A stretch of 64,000 nucleotides of DNA from the NCBI GenBank assembly GCA_030673845.1, contig JAUTCQ010000017.1, positions 124,001-188,000 on the forward strand, written 5' to 3'. Below the pieces are notes generated by a model. It saw only the letters and a list, made by a program, of their open reading frames with translations, ran no database searches and had not been told where the DNA came from. This DNA comes from Verrucomicrobiota bacterium JB022 (lineage in GTDB: Bacteria; Verrucomicrobiota; Verrucomicrobiia; Opitutales; Oceanipulchritudinaceae). Below are positions 36,439 to 47,634 of the stretch, piece after piece. Positions within the stretch are counted from its first letter, which is position 1, and every line of letters begins with the position of its first letter. The position numbers and the translations under genes were made by a program.

Positions 36439-37623
36439 TTAATCCAACGCCGCCAACTGCTTCCGCAACGCTTCTTCGCCTTCGGCCAAGCGCCGCTCGA
36501 TCGGCCAGTCGTCTGGCGTAAGGGCCACCGCCTCCAGCCCGGGCAGCGTTTGCGCCGCCTGCTCCACTGCGGCCGGGTCGAGGCCGCCGCAGAGCAGCAG
36601 CTTGCGCGCGTCCTTGCGGGCGGCAGTCAATACGCTCAGCGGGCCCTTGCCGTCGAGCGAGCTGGAATCGAAGCGCCCTTCGCCCGTCAGCACGAGATCG
36701 GCTGCGGCCAGCTTGTCGTGCAAGCTCAGCAGCTCGGCCACCAGCGGGAAGCCCTCGACAAAGCGCGCTTGCGGGAAGGCCGTGCGCAAGCCAAAGCCCA
36801 GGCCGCCCGCCGCGCCCGCGCCCGGCTCGTTCAGCCGCTCCTCGTGGGTGCTGAGGGGGTGCCCGAAGAGGCCCAGCAGGCGCCGCCCCATCTTGTCCAT
36901 CTGGCGTTCGAGGCTCGGCTGGTCGTCGGGCTGCAGGCCCTTTTGCGGGCCGAAGACGCTGGTCGCGCCGCGTTCGCCGGTCAAAGGGTTGCGCACGTCG
37001 CAGGCGATGCGGATGGGTGGAAACTGGTCGCGGTAGTTCACGAGGCCGCCCAGGCTGTTGATGCGCTTCCACTGGTCGGGCGAAAGGTGCGTCACGGGCT
37101 GCAGCTCACGGTCGTAGGCCTTCATGCCGAGGGCTTCGAGGGCACCCGCGCCCGCGTCGTTGGTCGCGCTGCCGCCAATGCCCACGAGGATGGCGGAGGC
37201 ACCGCTTTCGACCGCGTAGCGGATCAGCTCGCCCACGCCGTAGGTGGTGGTATGCCACGGGTTGCGCTGGTCCGCCGGCACGTCGAGGAAGCCGGCGGCC
37301 TGCGCCATTTCGATAATGGCCAGCTTGCCGGTGTCGGGCACATCGAGGCGACTCTTGGCCGAGACGGGCACCGCAGCGAGCTGCACCCAGCCGATTAGGG
37401 CCTCTTTGGGCTGCCAGAGGGGCCCGGTGACTTTGCGGGGCTCGGTGTAGCCGCCGAGGCAGTGGGTGAGGATCTGCACAAAGCCCTCGCCGCCATCGGT
37501 CAGCGGAGCCTCGTCGATCTGCCAGTCCCCATGCCGCTGCTGCAACACTTCCCGTGCTGCCGCGCAGGCCTGCCCCGCCGTCATGCTGCCCTTGAACTTG
37601 TCGAATGCCAGTAACACGCGCAT
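36439..37623 (-). CDS. glxK: Glycerate kinase (GlxK-type, GK-I)
   Basis: A 394-residue kinase. MRVLLAFDKFKGSMTAGQAC, LTDGGEGFVQ, GIGGSATNDAGAGALEALG, ACDVRNPLTGERGAT, FGPQKGL, GAAGGLGFGL, and VLTGEGRFDSSSLDGKGPL are the diagnostic motifs of the GK-I family. It phosphorylates D-glycerate, generally to 2-phosphoglycerate. In this genome it could recover glycerate released when glucosylglycerate osmolytes are hydrolysed, an inferred link to gpgS at the window start. Confidence 0.92.
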   Translation of the reverse strand: MRVLLAFDKFKGSMTAGQACAAAREVLQQRHGDWQIDEAPLTDGGEGFVQILTHCLGGYTEPRKVTGPLWQPKEALIGWVQLAAVPVSAKSRLDVPDTGKLAIIEMAQAAGFLDVPADQRNPWHTTTYGVGELIRYAVESGASAILVGIGGSATNDAGAGALEALGMKAYDRELQPVTHLSPDQWKRINSLGGLVNYRDQFPPIRIACDVRNPLTGERGATSVFGPQKGLQPDDQPSLERQMDKMGRRLLGLFGHPLSTHEERLNEPGAGAAGGLGFGLRTAFPQARFVEGFPLVAELLSLHDKLAAADLVLTGEGRFDSSSLDGKGPLSVLTAARKDARKLLLCGGLDPAAVEQAAQTLPGLEAVALTPDDWPIERRLAEGEEALRKQLAALD

Positions 37624-37831
37624 AGCAGCAAGGTTGCCCGCTCCGCGCCCGCGTCAAGCCCGTGCGCAGATGAGCGGCAGGCCGCGAAAGGTGTTTTTTA
37701 GGGTGTCCGCTTTATTTGCTTTTGACATTGATGGAAGCAGCGGCGCTTAGTTACGGCTTGCTCACGTGCTAAGAGATAGACTGCTTTGATTACGCGTGGG
37801 CTCGTTAAAAACCTGTTGATCCTGTAACTGC

Positions 37832-38407
37832 ATGTTCAAGCACACTGTTTGTTTCGCGGCGGCTGCCGTGGCGTTCGCAACTGCCGGTAACGCGGCTTTC
37901 GCCCAGGCTTCCGGTCCCGACTGGCGCTTCCAGATCGGCCTCAGCTATACCAGCGGCTTTAGTGATCTGGTGGACGAGTTCGAAGCGGAAGGCTACGAGA
38001 TGGATTGGGAATGGCCGGTCGGCGTGAATTTCCTCGTCGGTCAGGACTTCGCCAACGGCCTGGGCTGGGATGCCACGATTGGGCCCATGGTCTTCATCTT
38101 TGGCGATGCCGACGCCTACGTGATTCCGCTGGGCGTAGGTGGCCGCTACACCTTCACCCCGGAGGCCAACATCGCTCCCTATGTGCGGGCGGGCCTCAGC
38201 TACGCCTTTGCCGGTGGCGATTACCTCGACACGGGCGATCTGGGCTACACGGGTGCCGTGGGAGTCGAGTTCAACCGCGACCGCCGTATGAGCTTCGGCC
38301 TCGAAGCTTCTTACAACAGCGCGACGGTGGAGTTCGACCACTATTGGGAGAATGATGCCGACGTGAAGACCCACGAGTGGCAAATCGGCGCGTTTATCGC
38401 GTTCTAA
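37832..38407 (+). CDS. Small outer-membrane beta-barrel protein
   Basis: A 191-residue protein with signal peptide (FAAAAVAFATAGNAAFA) and about eight short amphipathic strands: WRFQIGLSYTSGFSDL, VGVNFLVGQDF, WDATIGPMVFIFGD, VGGRYTFTPEANI, YVRAGLSYAFAGGDY, GAVGVEFNRDRRMSFGLEAS, ending with the aromatic terminus WQIGAFIAF. The layout is an OmpA/OmpW-like 8-strand barrel, no specific family recognised. A clear terminator follows its stop. A ttgaca at 37722 might be a -35 element, but the -10 match is weak. Confidence 0.72.
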   Translation: MFKHTVCFAAAAVAFATAGNAAFAQASGPDWRFQIGLSYTSGFSDLVDEFEAEGYEMDWEWPVGVNFLVGQDFANGLGWDATIGPMVFIFGDADAYVIPLGVGGRYTFTPEANIAPYVRAGLSYAFAGGDYLDTGDLGYTGAVGVEFNRDRRMSFGLEASYNSATVEFDHYWENDADVKTHEWQIGAFIAF

Positions 38408-38431
38408 GGCGCTCGCACCGCGCACGATTAC

Positions 38432-38465
38432 AAAAAAGGGAACCCAGTTTGCGGTTCCCTTTTCT
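38432..38465. terminator. Bidirectional intrinsic terminator
   Basis: aaaaaagggaacc (38432-38444) pairs with ggttcccttttct (about 38453-38465); a T run follows on both strands. Serves the barrel gene on plus and the chemotaxis receptor on minus. Confidence 0.8.
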
Positions 38466-38496
38466 TGTACCCGAGCAGGACCAATTCACCCTGCGG

Positions 38497-38632
38497 GCTG
38501 TGGGAGTGCTGGGCTCCGCCCAGATCTGGATTTTAAGACAGGGGTCCGTATGCAAGGAGGTATGTATTGGGCGCTGGGCAGCTCGTTTTCCAATCCAGGT
38601 CGGTGCAAAGCACCGCACTCCAGAGCGCGTCA
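38497..38632. repeat. Intergenic inverted repeat, ggagtgc...cagatctgga family (complete copy)
   Basis: Left arm tgtgggagtgctgggctccg and cccagatctggatttt (38498-38534); right arm ccaatccaggtcggtgcaaa and gcaccgcactccagagcgcg (38590-38629). Arms are inverted imperfect copies about 55 bases apart. The 3' part of the unit translates to spurious reading frames similar to those from the other copies, so annotated hypothetical proteins here are likely artefacts. Confidence 0.7.
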
Positions 38633-38670
38633 GACGAGAGCGGATGCGACAAGCCAACGCTCGTGGTTTC

Positions 38671-40683
38671 CTACCGGCGGAAAAAGCTGAGGGGCGAGCG
38701 TTCGTCCTTGGGCGCCTCAGGCTTCGGCTCGGGGGCGTCTTCGTCTGCATCGCGGGGCACCTCCAGCTTGCGCTCGGGCAGGTCGTGGGGCAGGGCAGGG
38801 CCTTTGCCTGCAGGGGTAAAGAAGACGTAGGGCGCGTCGCTCGACTGCTTCTTCGGGGCGGGTTTGGCTGCCTCCGCCTCGCCGGGTTCGGATGTCGGCG
38901 CCTGGGGGGTGCGGCGGCGCTGGCCGTAGACCATGCGGTTGAGGTCGCGCGTGATGCGTTCGAGCTGGCCCACCTGCTCGTCGAGTTCGCTGGCGGCGGC
39001 GGCCACTTCCTCGCTCTGGGCGGCATTGCGTTGGACGGCCTGCTCGATGGTCTGGAGCGAGTCGTTGATCTGGGAGCTGCCCCGGGCCTGCTCGCGAGAG
39101 GAAATCGCAATCTGCTCCACTGCGGTGCGCAGGCGCATGGTGTCCTGGTCGACCGTCGTGAACGCCTCGACCGTCTCGCGGGAGAGGCGTTGACCGTCCT
39201 TGATGCGCTTGAAGGTGGCCTCGATAATATCGGTGGTCGAGCGGGCGGCCTCGGCGGCGCGGCGGGCGAGGCTGCGCACCTCGTCGGCCACCACGGCAAA
39301 ACCGGCTCCGGCCTCTCCGGCGCGAGCGGCTTCCACGGCGGCGTTGAGCGCGAGCAGGTTGGTCTGGAAAGCGATTTCGTCGATCGTCTTGATGATCTTC
39401 TGCGTGTGCTGGCTCTGTTGCTCGATGGCGGCAATGCTCTCGTCGAGGCTGTGCATGCGCTTCAGCGCCTGGCGGATATGCGCCTCGGTCGAGCGGGCGA
39501 CCGTTTCGGCCTCCTTGGCGCGCTCGCCGTTGGCGTGGGTGGTCGCGTGCATCTCCTCCATGCTGGCGGAGGTCTGCTCGATGGAGGCGGCCTGCTCGCT
39601 GCTGGTATCGGCAATCGTGCGGCTGTTGCTCACCAGCTGGTCCGAGGCGTGGCCAAGGCCGCGGTGCGTGTGGCCGAGGCGACGGATGGCGCGGCGGATC
39701 GGCAGCGTCAGGCGATTACCGGCATAGCCGGCCACGAGGATCGACGCCGCGAGGATGGCGAGGCCCTGCAGGGCGAGGTTGAGGCGCATCGCGGCTACGG
39801 GGGCGAGGATCTCACGCTCCGGCATGGCCACGAGCACCCGCCAGGGGCGCTCGACCAGCCCATGCAGCGCCACGACTTCGTTGCCCGCCTCCTGCCCGAT
39901 GTAGTCGAGGCGAGATTGGTCGGCGGCCACGGCATCTAGGGCCGCGACGAGGGCCGGGGTGGTTATCGTGGCGGCCACTTGGGAGGCGTCGCGGTGGGCA
40001 AGGATACGTTGCTGTCGGTCGACCACCAAGGCGTAGCTCTCCTCCGAGAGGCGCGTGTCCTGCAACAGCTTGGTCAGGTAACCCAGTCTGAAGGCGCCGC
40101 CGAGCACGCCTTGCATCTGGCCCTCGTCATCGAGGATGGGCGCGGCCAGTTGCACCACCGGCTCGCCTCCCTCCGGGAACTCCGGCTCGCTGAAAATTGC
40201 CTCCTGGTGCTCCAGCAGCTCCGCAAACCACGGGGCGTCGGCCAGTTGCAGCGAGGTAAAAGGGCTCGCCCCGTCCTGAGCGTTCTGGTGTACGCTCACG
40301 ATCACCTCGCCTTGGAGGTTGGCCAGCCAGAAGCCCTGGTAGACGTCCTGGTGCGGCTCCAGCAGCGAGGCGAGCAGGGCCTCCATGCTGCGCTTGGCGG
40401 GGGCAGACATGCCGGCCAGCTTGCTCTGCGCCGCCTTCAGCTTGCGGTCGAGCCCGGGCATGCGGCCAAGGCTGCGCATCAAGATCGCCTGGTTGCGCAA
40501 CTGGTGGTCGATGGCTTGGGTCAAGTCGTCGGCCTTTTCGATCATCAAGGCCTCACCGCGCTCCTGCAGGGCAGCGGTGGCATGTCGCTGGGCCGCCCAG
40601 GAGGTGAGCACGACGCTCACGGTCACGAGGGCGGCGGCAAAGAGTGCAATCTGGATGCGGATGGAGAGCGGACGGCGCGGCAT
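38671..40683 (-). CDS. Methyl-accepting chemotaxis protein
   Basis: A 670-residue receptor. A first membrane helix ([20 protein letters not shown]), a periplasmic dCache-like sensor (about 30-300; [20 protein letters not shown] and [20 protein letters not shown]), a second helix ([20 protein letters not shown]), then HAMP and the signalling hairpin tip ([35 protein letters not shown]), which docks CheA/CheW. The C-terminus has an about 80-residue Pro/Glu/Lys-rich tail ending SPLSFFRR; whether it tethers methylation enzymes is unknown. No che genes are nearby. Confidence 0.92.
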   Translation of the reverse strand: MPRRPLSIRIQIALFAAALVTVSVVLTSWAAQRHATAALQERGEALMIEKADDLTQAIDHQLRNQAILMRSLGRMPGLDRKLKAAQSKLAGMSAPAKRSMEALLASLLEPHQDVYQGFWLANLQGEVIVSVHQNAQDGASPFTSLQLADAPWFAELLEHQEAIFSEPEFPEGGEPVVQLAAPILDDEGQMQGVLGGAFRLGYLTKLLQDTRLSEESYALVVDRQQRILAHRDASQVAATITTPALVAALDAVAADQSRLDYIGQEAGNEVVALHGLVERPWRVLVAMPEREILAPVAAMRLNLALQGLAILAASILVAGYAGNRLTLPIRRAIRRLGHTHRGLGHASDQLVSNSRTIADTSSEQAASIEQTSASMEEMHATTHANGERAKEAETVARSTEAHIRQALKRMHSLDESIAAIEQQSQHTQKIIKTIDEIAFQTNLLALNAAVEAARAGEAGAGFAVVADEVRSLARRAAEAARSTTDIIEATFKRIKDGQRLSRETVEAFTTVDQDTMRLRTAVEQIAISSREQARGSSQINDSLQTIEQAVQRNAAQSEEVAAAASELDEQVGQLERITRDLNRMVYGQRRRTPQAPTSEPGEAEAAKPAPKKQSSDAPYVFFTPAGKGPALPHDLPERKLEVPRDADEDAPEPKPEAPKDERSPLSFFRR

Positions 40684-40835
40684 AGGGGTTTGCGGGTGCG
40701 TGAGCTGGAGGTTTACCCCGCAGATCGGCCACCGCCAGCCCTTCTTTATCTACCCCCGGAGCCGCTAAATTGAACAAACTTTTACAAATCGCGGGCCATA
40801 AAAGATTTGGCGAAGTGGTGTCGCCTCCCTGTCAC

Positions 40836-41579
40836 CTACCAGACGCCCAAGTTTAACAATTCCTGTTTCGGCCGTTCGGGCCATTCGCGGTTGGCGATGG
40901 GGCTGGCGGGGGCCGGGTGGATGATCTGGCCCACCGTGGGCAGCTTTTCCAGCGGCAGCAAGCCCACCACCTGGTCGATCTGCTTGCGCGCATAGGCCCC
41001 CACGCCCACGATGAACTCCGGCTTGAGCGCGGTGAGGCAGCGGATGAGGTGGTCCTGACACGCGATATCCAGCTCGGCCCGTTCGGCAGCCTTCAGCTTG
41101 TCCGGCGTGTAATTGGCGCCCGTTTCGGTCATGAAGACGAGCGGGCAAAAGTTGAGCACGAAATGCTGGTCGAAGAAGTCCTCCGCTTGCGGGTATTTGA
41201 CCGCAAACAGCTCGCGCCACAGCCGACGGCCGCTCACCTCGCTGCGGTGGCAGTCGAAGCCCTGCACCGGGCGCTTCGGGTGTGTGCGCTCGGGCTGGCC
41301 GATGGGCACCTCGATGCCCATCCAGCTCTTCACCGCCTCGATCTCGCCAAAGGGCACGCCCGTCTGCGTCATGCCAAACGGCCCCGGATTCATGCCGAGG
41401 AAGACCGTGCGCCGGGTGCCCGTCACAAATTTGCGCACGTAGGCCTCGTAACCCGCCCAGGCGTAGCTCAGCGGGTTGTAGACCCAGGCCACCGGGGCGG
41501 CAAAGTGGAGGGAATCGACGGTCTGGCGGAGGTCGCGCGCGGCCTGCAGCACCTCGGCGGTTACGGGGTGTTCGCTCAT
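40836..41579 (-). CDS. SMUG1-type uracil-DNA glycosylase
   Basis: A 247-residue enzyme (start 41579). The active-site loop GMNPGPFGMTQTGVPFGE and the later histidine loop HPAPASPIAN correspond to motifs 1 and 2 of family 3 single-strand-selective glycosylases; FVLNFCPLVFM and IVGVGAYARKQID supply the strand scaffold. It excises uracil and oxidised pyrimidines during base excision repair. In-frame upstream extension to 41903 lies in the intergenic gap and has low-complexity sequence. It diverges from rodA. Confidence 0.9.
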   Translation of the reverse strand: MSEHPVTAEVLQAARDLRQTVDSLHFAAPVAWVYNPLSYAWAGYEAYVRKFVTGTRRTVFLGMNPGPFGMTQTGVPFGEIEAVKSWMGIEVPIGQPERTHPKRPVQGFDCHRSEVSGRRLWRELFAVKYPQAEDFFDQHFVLNFCPLVFMTETGANYTPDKLKAAERAELDIACQDHLIRCLTALKPEFIVGVGAYARKQIDQVVGLLPLEKLPTVGQIIHPAPASPIANREWPERPKQELLNLGVW

Positions 41580-41717
41580 GGGCACGAACTTCTCCGCTTC
41601 CGCCGCGCTGGCAAGGGCAAAGCGCGGATGGGGCGGGGTGCTGCGCTCTTTTACCCACTGCCGCCGCTTTACCCTTTGCGTGTGCGGTGGATTGTGCTGT
41701 AGTGTACTGTTTTTACT

Positions 41718-42971
41718 ATGGGTGCCGTTCGTCGCCTGGACAGTGAACATCTCCTGGATACGACCAGACAGTGGATCCGCGCTTCGTCGAAGCTGCGTTT
41801 CGACTGGGTTGCGCCTGTGTGCATGCTGCTGCTCAGCCTGATCGGCGTCGCCTTTATCTACTCGGCCCACGCCTTCACCGTTACGGATTTCTGGCTCAAG
41901 CAACTGGTCTGGATCGGGCTTGGCGGGGCGTTGTATACGGCTGTCGCGCTGATCGACTACCGCTTCTACCTGCAGAACGCCATCTGGTTCTACCTGGCGG
42001 GTCTGTTTCTGCTCCTGCTCATCTTTACTCCGCTGGGCTTGACGCGGGAGGGGGCGACGCGGTGGCTCAACTTCGTGGTGCTGGCCTACCAGCCCTCGGA
42101 GGCAGCCAAGGTGTGCACGCTCATTATGGTGTCGTCGGTCCTGGCCACCACGCGGATCGGCAAGATCACGGACTCGGTGCGTGTGCTGTTGATAGTCTTT
42201 GGCTTGGCTGCATTGCCAATGTTCTTGATTTTTCTGCAGCCCGACCTAGGTTCGTGCCTGATTATTCCGCCAATGGTTTTGGCTTTGCTGTATGTGTCGA
42301 AGCTGTCGATACGCTTCTTTCTGATTGGATTCGCCATTGTTGTCTTGATGGCGAGCGTCCTGAGCTTCGACCTTTACCACTACGCCAAGGCGCTCAAGGA
42401 GAGCGGCCTCTCGGCCCAGGACTTCCGTGGGCAATACCAGTCGGAATCGCTGATGCCGCTGCGCGACTACCAGCGCGAGCGGATCATGACTTTCGCCTAC
42501 CCGCAGATTGTCGACCCCACCGGCACCGGGGCGGCGTGGAATGCCATCCAGGCCGAGTCGGCCGTCGGTTCGGGTGGGCTTACGGGCCGGGGCTACAGTA
42601 ACGGGCAGCAGGCCCGTCTGGGCTACCTGCCGCGCACGGTAGCGCACAACGATTTTATCTTCGCCGTCTTCGCCGAGGAACAAGGATTTCTGGGCGGAAT
42701 GCTGATGGTTGGTTTGTTTGGTGTCCTGATCGGCAACGGCGTCCGTGTCGCCGGCCAGGCCCGTGACCGTTTCGGCATGCTCCTCTGTGTGGGCGTGTCC
42801 GTGATCTTTCTGATTCACGTTTTTGTGAACATTGGAATGACGATTGGTCTCACTCCAATTACCGGCCTTCCGTTGCCCTTTGTCAGTTACGGAGGCTCCT
42901 TCATTTTAAGCTGCTGCATCCTGCAGGGGATCGTCCAAAGTGTTTACCGCCATCGCCGAGCATTCGAATGA
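41718..42971 (+). CDS. rodA: Peptidoglycan glycosyltransferase RodA
   Basis: A 417-residue SEDS protein with about 10 helices. RWLNFVVLAYQPSEAAKVCT is the SEDS region carrying the polymerase's catalytic Asp-containing loop neighbourhood; FLQPDLGSCLIIPPM, AHNDFIFAVFAEEQG, and TPITGLPLPFVSYGG complete the signature (the canonical W in RTVAHND and GLPLPF). RodA polymerises lateral peptidoglycan with a class B PBP. An unusual insertion occurs between AKALKESGLSAQD and DYQRERIMTF (about 25 residues). The rng gene follows 110 bases later; the mreBCD cluster is absent. Confidence 0.93.
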   Translation: MGAVRRLDSEHLLDTTRQWIRASSKLRFDWVAPVCMLLLSLIGVAFIYSAHAFTVTDFWLKQLVWIGLGGALYTAVALIDYRFYLQNAIWFYLAGLFLLLLIFTPLGLTREGATRWLNFVVLAYQPSEAAKVCTLIMVSSVLATTRIGKITDSVRVLLIVFGLAALPMFLIFLQPDLGSCLIIPPMVLALLYVSKLSIRFFLIGFAIVVLMASVLSFDLYHYAKALKESGLSAQDFRGQYQSESLMPLRDYQRERIMTFAYPQIVDPTGTGAAWNAIQAESAVGSGGLTGRGYSNGQQARLGYLPRTVAHNDFIFAVFAEEQGFLGGMLMVGLFGVLIGNGVRVAGQARDRFGMLLCVGVSVIFLIHVFVNIGMTIGLTPITGLPLPFVSYGGSFILSCCILQGIVQSVYRHRRAFE

Positions 42972-43082
42972 TGACGCACCGACACTACGATACCTCACCT
43001 GCGAACCGCCGAGGCGGGCAGCACGGACAGAGAATGAGGGGGCACCATCACCTTCAACCTTATCACGCTGGTTCAATACATC

Positions 43083-44822
<1,740 letters not shown>

Positions 44823-44865
44823 AGCGCCCGCTCCCGTCTGTCAGTTCGCCAGAAACCACTTTCTC

Positions 44866-44900
44866 GCCGCCTCCCGGATCTCACCGGAGGCGGCTTTTTT
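44866..44900 (+). terminator. Intrinsic terminator after rng
   Basis: gccgcctcc (44866-44874) pairs with ggaggcggc (44886-44894), followed by tttttt. Confidence 0.85.
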
Positions 44901-44913
44901 GTGTAAAGAGGGT

Positions 44914-45002
44914 GGTGATGTGGACCACGCCAGGCCGCCAAGAGTAGACTCAGGCGGCGGTCAGCGCATCCCTTGGCGTTTTCGCGCCTTGGCGTGAGGC
45001 AA
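44914..45002. repeat. Degraded copy of the ctcacgccaaggcgc repeat
   Basis: Left remnant accacgccaggccgccaaga (about 44924-44943) and right arm cgcgccttggcgtgaggcaa (about 44983-45002), with an additional cccttggcgttttcgcgcct block inside. The arms match the family at 22060 and 32889. The plus-strand rng terminator lies just before it. Confidence 0.55.
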
Positions 45003-45009
45003 TGTGGTT

Positions 45010-45822
45010 TTAAAACTTTTTCCAGACCTCTTCCTCGTAGCTCCAGTACCACTTCGGGGTGTCTGGATTGCGGTTGTGGAAGATCCAGCCCTCGTCTGGC
45101 TTCCAGAGGTGTGGGTAGACAGTCTCGCTGGTCCAGAGCCAGCCGGCGGTTGGGTGATACATCCAGATGTTGAACGGATCGAGCCCGGAGAGGTAAAACC
45201 ACCCCGTATCCTTCCGCCATACCCACGGCCAGTCGAAATCCCAGAACCAGCCAAACCAGCCCTTGCGCCAGCCATCAGGCGAATATTGCGTGAACTGCAG
45301 GGGAAGCTCGCCCACGATGGTGTAGCCCCAAAACGCGGCACCTCCTACGTCTATTTTTGGATGGTTGTGCGTAACCGAGATCCAGGTGTCCAGATTGCTT
45401 TCGATGTATGACGGCCAGCTATCCAGGATTTCAGGCGAGGCATCAGTGAAGCGGAGGAATTCAGCGTTCCAGTTCCACCGCGAGAAATCGGTGGGCAATG
45501 CATGTGGAACAGAGGGATCGGTAAGACCGGATATGTAGTCACCGTTGATGGAGTCGCTCCCGCGATATATGTTCACGACGACCATCGGCAATAGACCGAG
45601 CTCGCTGAATAATCCTGGTTTGTAATCTGGGCGTCTCCAGACTTCAATCAGCTGCCTTGCGTATGCAATGTCATCCTCTTCTTGCAAGGATACAATATAA
45701 GAATCACGCTTGTTGTCGTCCAGTGAGGTGCTCCCTATCACAAAAGCACGACCTTGCGTCGCGACTTGGGCACATAGTGAGATCGAAGTAAAGACAAGAA
45801 AAGGTAATAAATGGATTTTCAT
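45010..45822 (-). CDS. Secreted protein with C-terminal tryptophan-rich repeats
   Basis: A 270-residue protein; ATG at 45822 gives a signal peptide (IHLLPFLVFTSISLCAQ). Middle part (residues 20-170) is of unknown fold. The C-terminal 90 residues are a striking series of W/Y-rich blocks: WRKGWFGWFWDFDWPWVW, DTGWFYLSG, PFNIWMYHPTAGWLW, YPHLWKPDEGWIFH and PKWYWSYEEEVW. The same repeat style ends the adjacent subtilase. Such blocks recur in extracellular proteins of marine Opitutae; no function is established. It is 67 bases downstream of the subtilase on the same strand, so both probably share a transcript. Composition is AT-richer than the average of this window. Confidence 0.65.
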   Translation of the reverse strand: MKIHLLPFLVFTSISLCAQVATQGRAFVIGSTSLDDNKRDSYIVSLQEEDDIAYARQLIEVWRRPDYKPGLFSELGLLPMVVVNIYRGSDSINGDYISGLTDPSVPHALPTDFSRWNWNAEFLRFTDASPEILDSWPSYIESNLDTWISVTHNHPKIDVGGAAFWGYTIVGELPLQFTQYSPDGWRKGWFGWFWDFDWPWVWRKDTGWFYLSGLDPFNIWMYHPTAGWLWTSETVYPHLWKPDEGWIFHNRNPDTPKWYWSYEEEVWKKF

Positions 45823-45889
45823 GATGCGGAGAAAACGACCTGCATCCAGGCTGCAGGTCGTATGGGAGGTGATAGATATGCTAGGAGTT

Positions 45890-47634
45890 TTATTCGTTGT
45901 AAGCTTCCCAGCCCTGGGTGGAGTCATTCCAGAACATCCAATGATTTGCACCCGTGCTGTGGAAATTAATCCAAGCGTTGTCACTGTAGCGCCAGAACCA
46001 AGGATGTGTGCTAGGATCTACAGAAATCCAGCCTAGATTTTCGCGCCATACCGTATGCGTTGTCATCGGTTCATCACTGTCAGCCCATTCTTTCAGGCCA
46101 TCCTGTTGATTGCACTGAAAGGGGTAGAACCATGAGTTAATGAAGAGCATTCTGTTTGCTGAACCACCAAGAGAGCCGGTGATCTTTCCAATAGAGGCTT
46201 GATTCTTGATTGCCTGTTGGACTTGATCCGGTGTAAGCGATGGGGATTGCTCTAAAATTCGTGCCGCTGCCCCAGCCACATGGGGAGAAGCTGAAGACGT
46301 CCCGCCTTCATGCCAGAAAGCATAGTCATAATTATCATTATGGCTTGCGGAATAGAGTTCATCAGCAGGGCCCCAGACATCTACGACACTACCGTAATTT
46401 GAGTAGGGGCTTTTTGCATCGTCCCGAGTCAAGGCCCCCACTGTAATTGCATTAATGATGCGGGCAGGAGACCTGTTTGCTGCGTTTGTCGATTCGTTTC
46501 CAGCTGAAACAACAACGACGATGCCCTCGCTAATCATTTGTTCGACGGCTTGGTCCATGGCCGGAGAAGGATTACCCCCAAGGCTCATGTTTGCTACACC
46601 TGCTTGACTGATATTATGATCCGCTAAGACTGCATTAATACAGGAGATGATTGTGCTGGTCGAGCTATGGGGATTAGCGCGGGTATGAAACCACTTGTAA
46701 GAGTGAATTGTGGCGTGTTTTGCAACTCCAAAATATGTGCCTGCGGCTAGTCCCGCGACGAATGTTCCGTGGTTCTCGGAATCCTGAACGCCTTGGCCTG
46801 TGGCATCATATAAAGTGCCTACTCGACCGCTAAAGTCTTGGTGGGTTGCGTTGAGCCCGGTGTCGATAATGTAGATGTGAACACCGTCGCCCTCATAATC
46901 ATATCGATAAGTGCTGTCCTCAGGTGTGCTTTGATTTCGTTGGTCTATTCTGCTAAGATTCCAAGGCGCTAACTGATCAGTATATGAAAGTGCAAAGGGC
47001 TTGTCCGCCTCTACGCTCTTCACGCCAGGCAGCTTGGCCAGAGCGGTCGCTTGTTCGGCGGTGAGCTGGGCGGAGAAGCCAGCGATGGCAAAGTTCCAGG
47101 CAGAGTGGAGTTCGCCGCCGACTTCGGAGACGAGGCGCTCGGCCAAGGCGTCGAGGGTTTCACCCGCGTCGGTCACGCGCTTGCTCTCGTAGCGGGACTC
47201 GGCGACCAGCTTGTAGGGGAATAGTGATTCGTCGAAGGTAACGATGTACTGGTCCGGTACCGCGTCGAGGCCCATCGAGTGGGCGAAGTTGGCGCGGGCG
47301 GCATAGCTGGAGCCCGCGCGTTGGATTTCAGCGGCGTTGGGCTGGCGGGTGGTGACGGTGAGCCAGCTAGGCACCGGCTCCAGGTCGGCCAGCTCTTCCT
47401 TGAAGAGCTGAGAGCGCAGTGCGCGGGCTTCAGCTTGCGCGTCTGCGCGCTGGAAGCGGATTTCAGCAATACCGGCCTTCAGCGCCTCTTCGCTGGGCGG
47501 AGCGGGGGTGTAGGTGGGCGCCGGCGTCAGTGGCCCATAATCAGGCATCGGCGTCGTGGGCTGTGCGGCCAGCGGCAGCGCAGCGATGGAGGTCAGAAGG
47601 GCGAGCGAGAAACGCCCGAGGGGGGGGGGTACAT
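45890..47634 (-). CDS. Secreted subtilase with G-tract-disrupted start
   Basis: S8 serine protease. Residues just after the start encode a signal peptide (FSLALLTSIAALPLAA), then an I9-type prodomain (DQYIVTFDESLF), the catalytic domain with Asp (IYIIDTGLNATHQD), His (ENHGTFVAGLAAG), oxyanion Asn (VVSAGNES) and Ser (GGTSSASPHVAG), and C-terminal W-rich blocks (WRENLGWISV, PWFWRYSDNAWINF, ANHWMFWNDSTQGW). A run of ten G (47620-47629 on plus) separates likely ATG codons from the signal-peptide frame: ATG at 47634 is in frame only with 11 G, ATG at 47642 only with 9 G. As written, translation would begin at 47548, which would lack the signal peptide. Slippage-controlled expression or a sequencing error are both possible. 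Confidence 0.85.
47620..47629. repeat. G10 homopolymer tract at start of subtilase gene
   Basis: Ten consecutive G on the plus strand (C on the coding strand), located five bases after one candidate ATG and thirteen after another. One-base changes restore one or the other start into the reading frame, so only 10 (and multiples) would be the off state. Long G tracts at starts of surface genes are a classic contingency-locus form, but also a common assembly error. Confidence 0.7.

Noticed and set aside
37722-37751. ttgaca at 37722 as promoter of the outer-membrane barrel gene
   Set aside because: The -10 candidates at 17-18 bases match only two or three positions.
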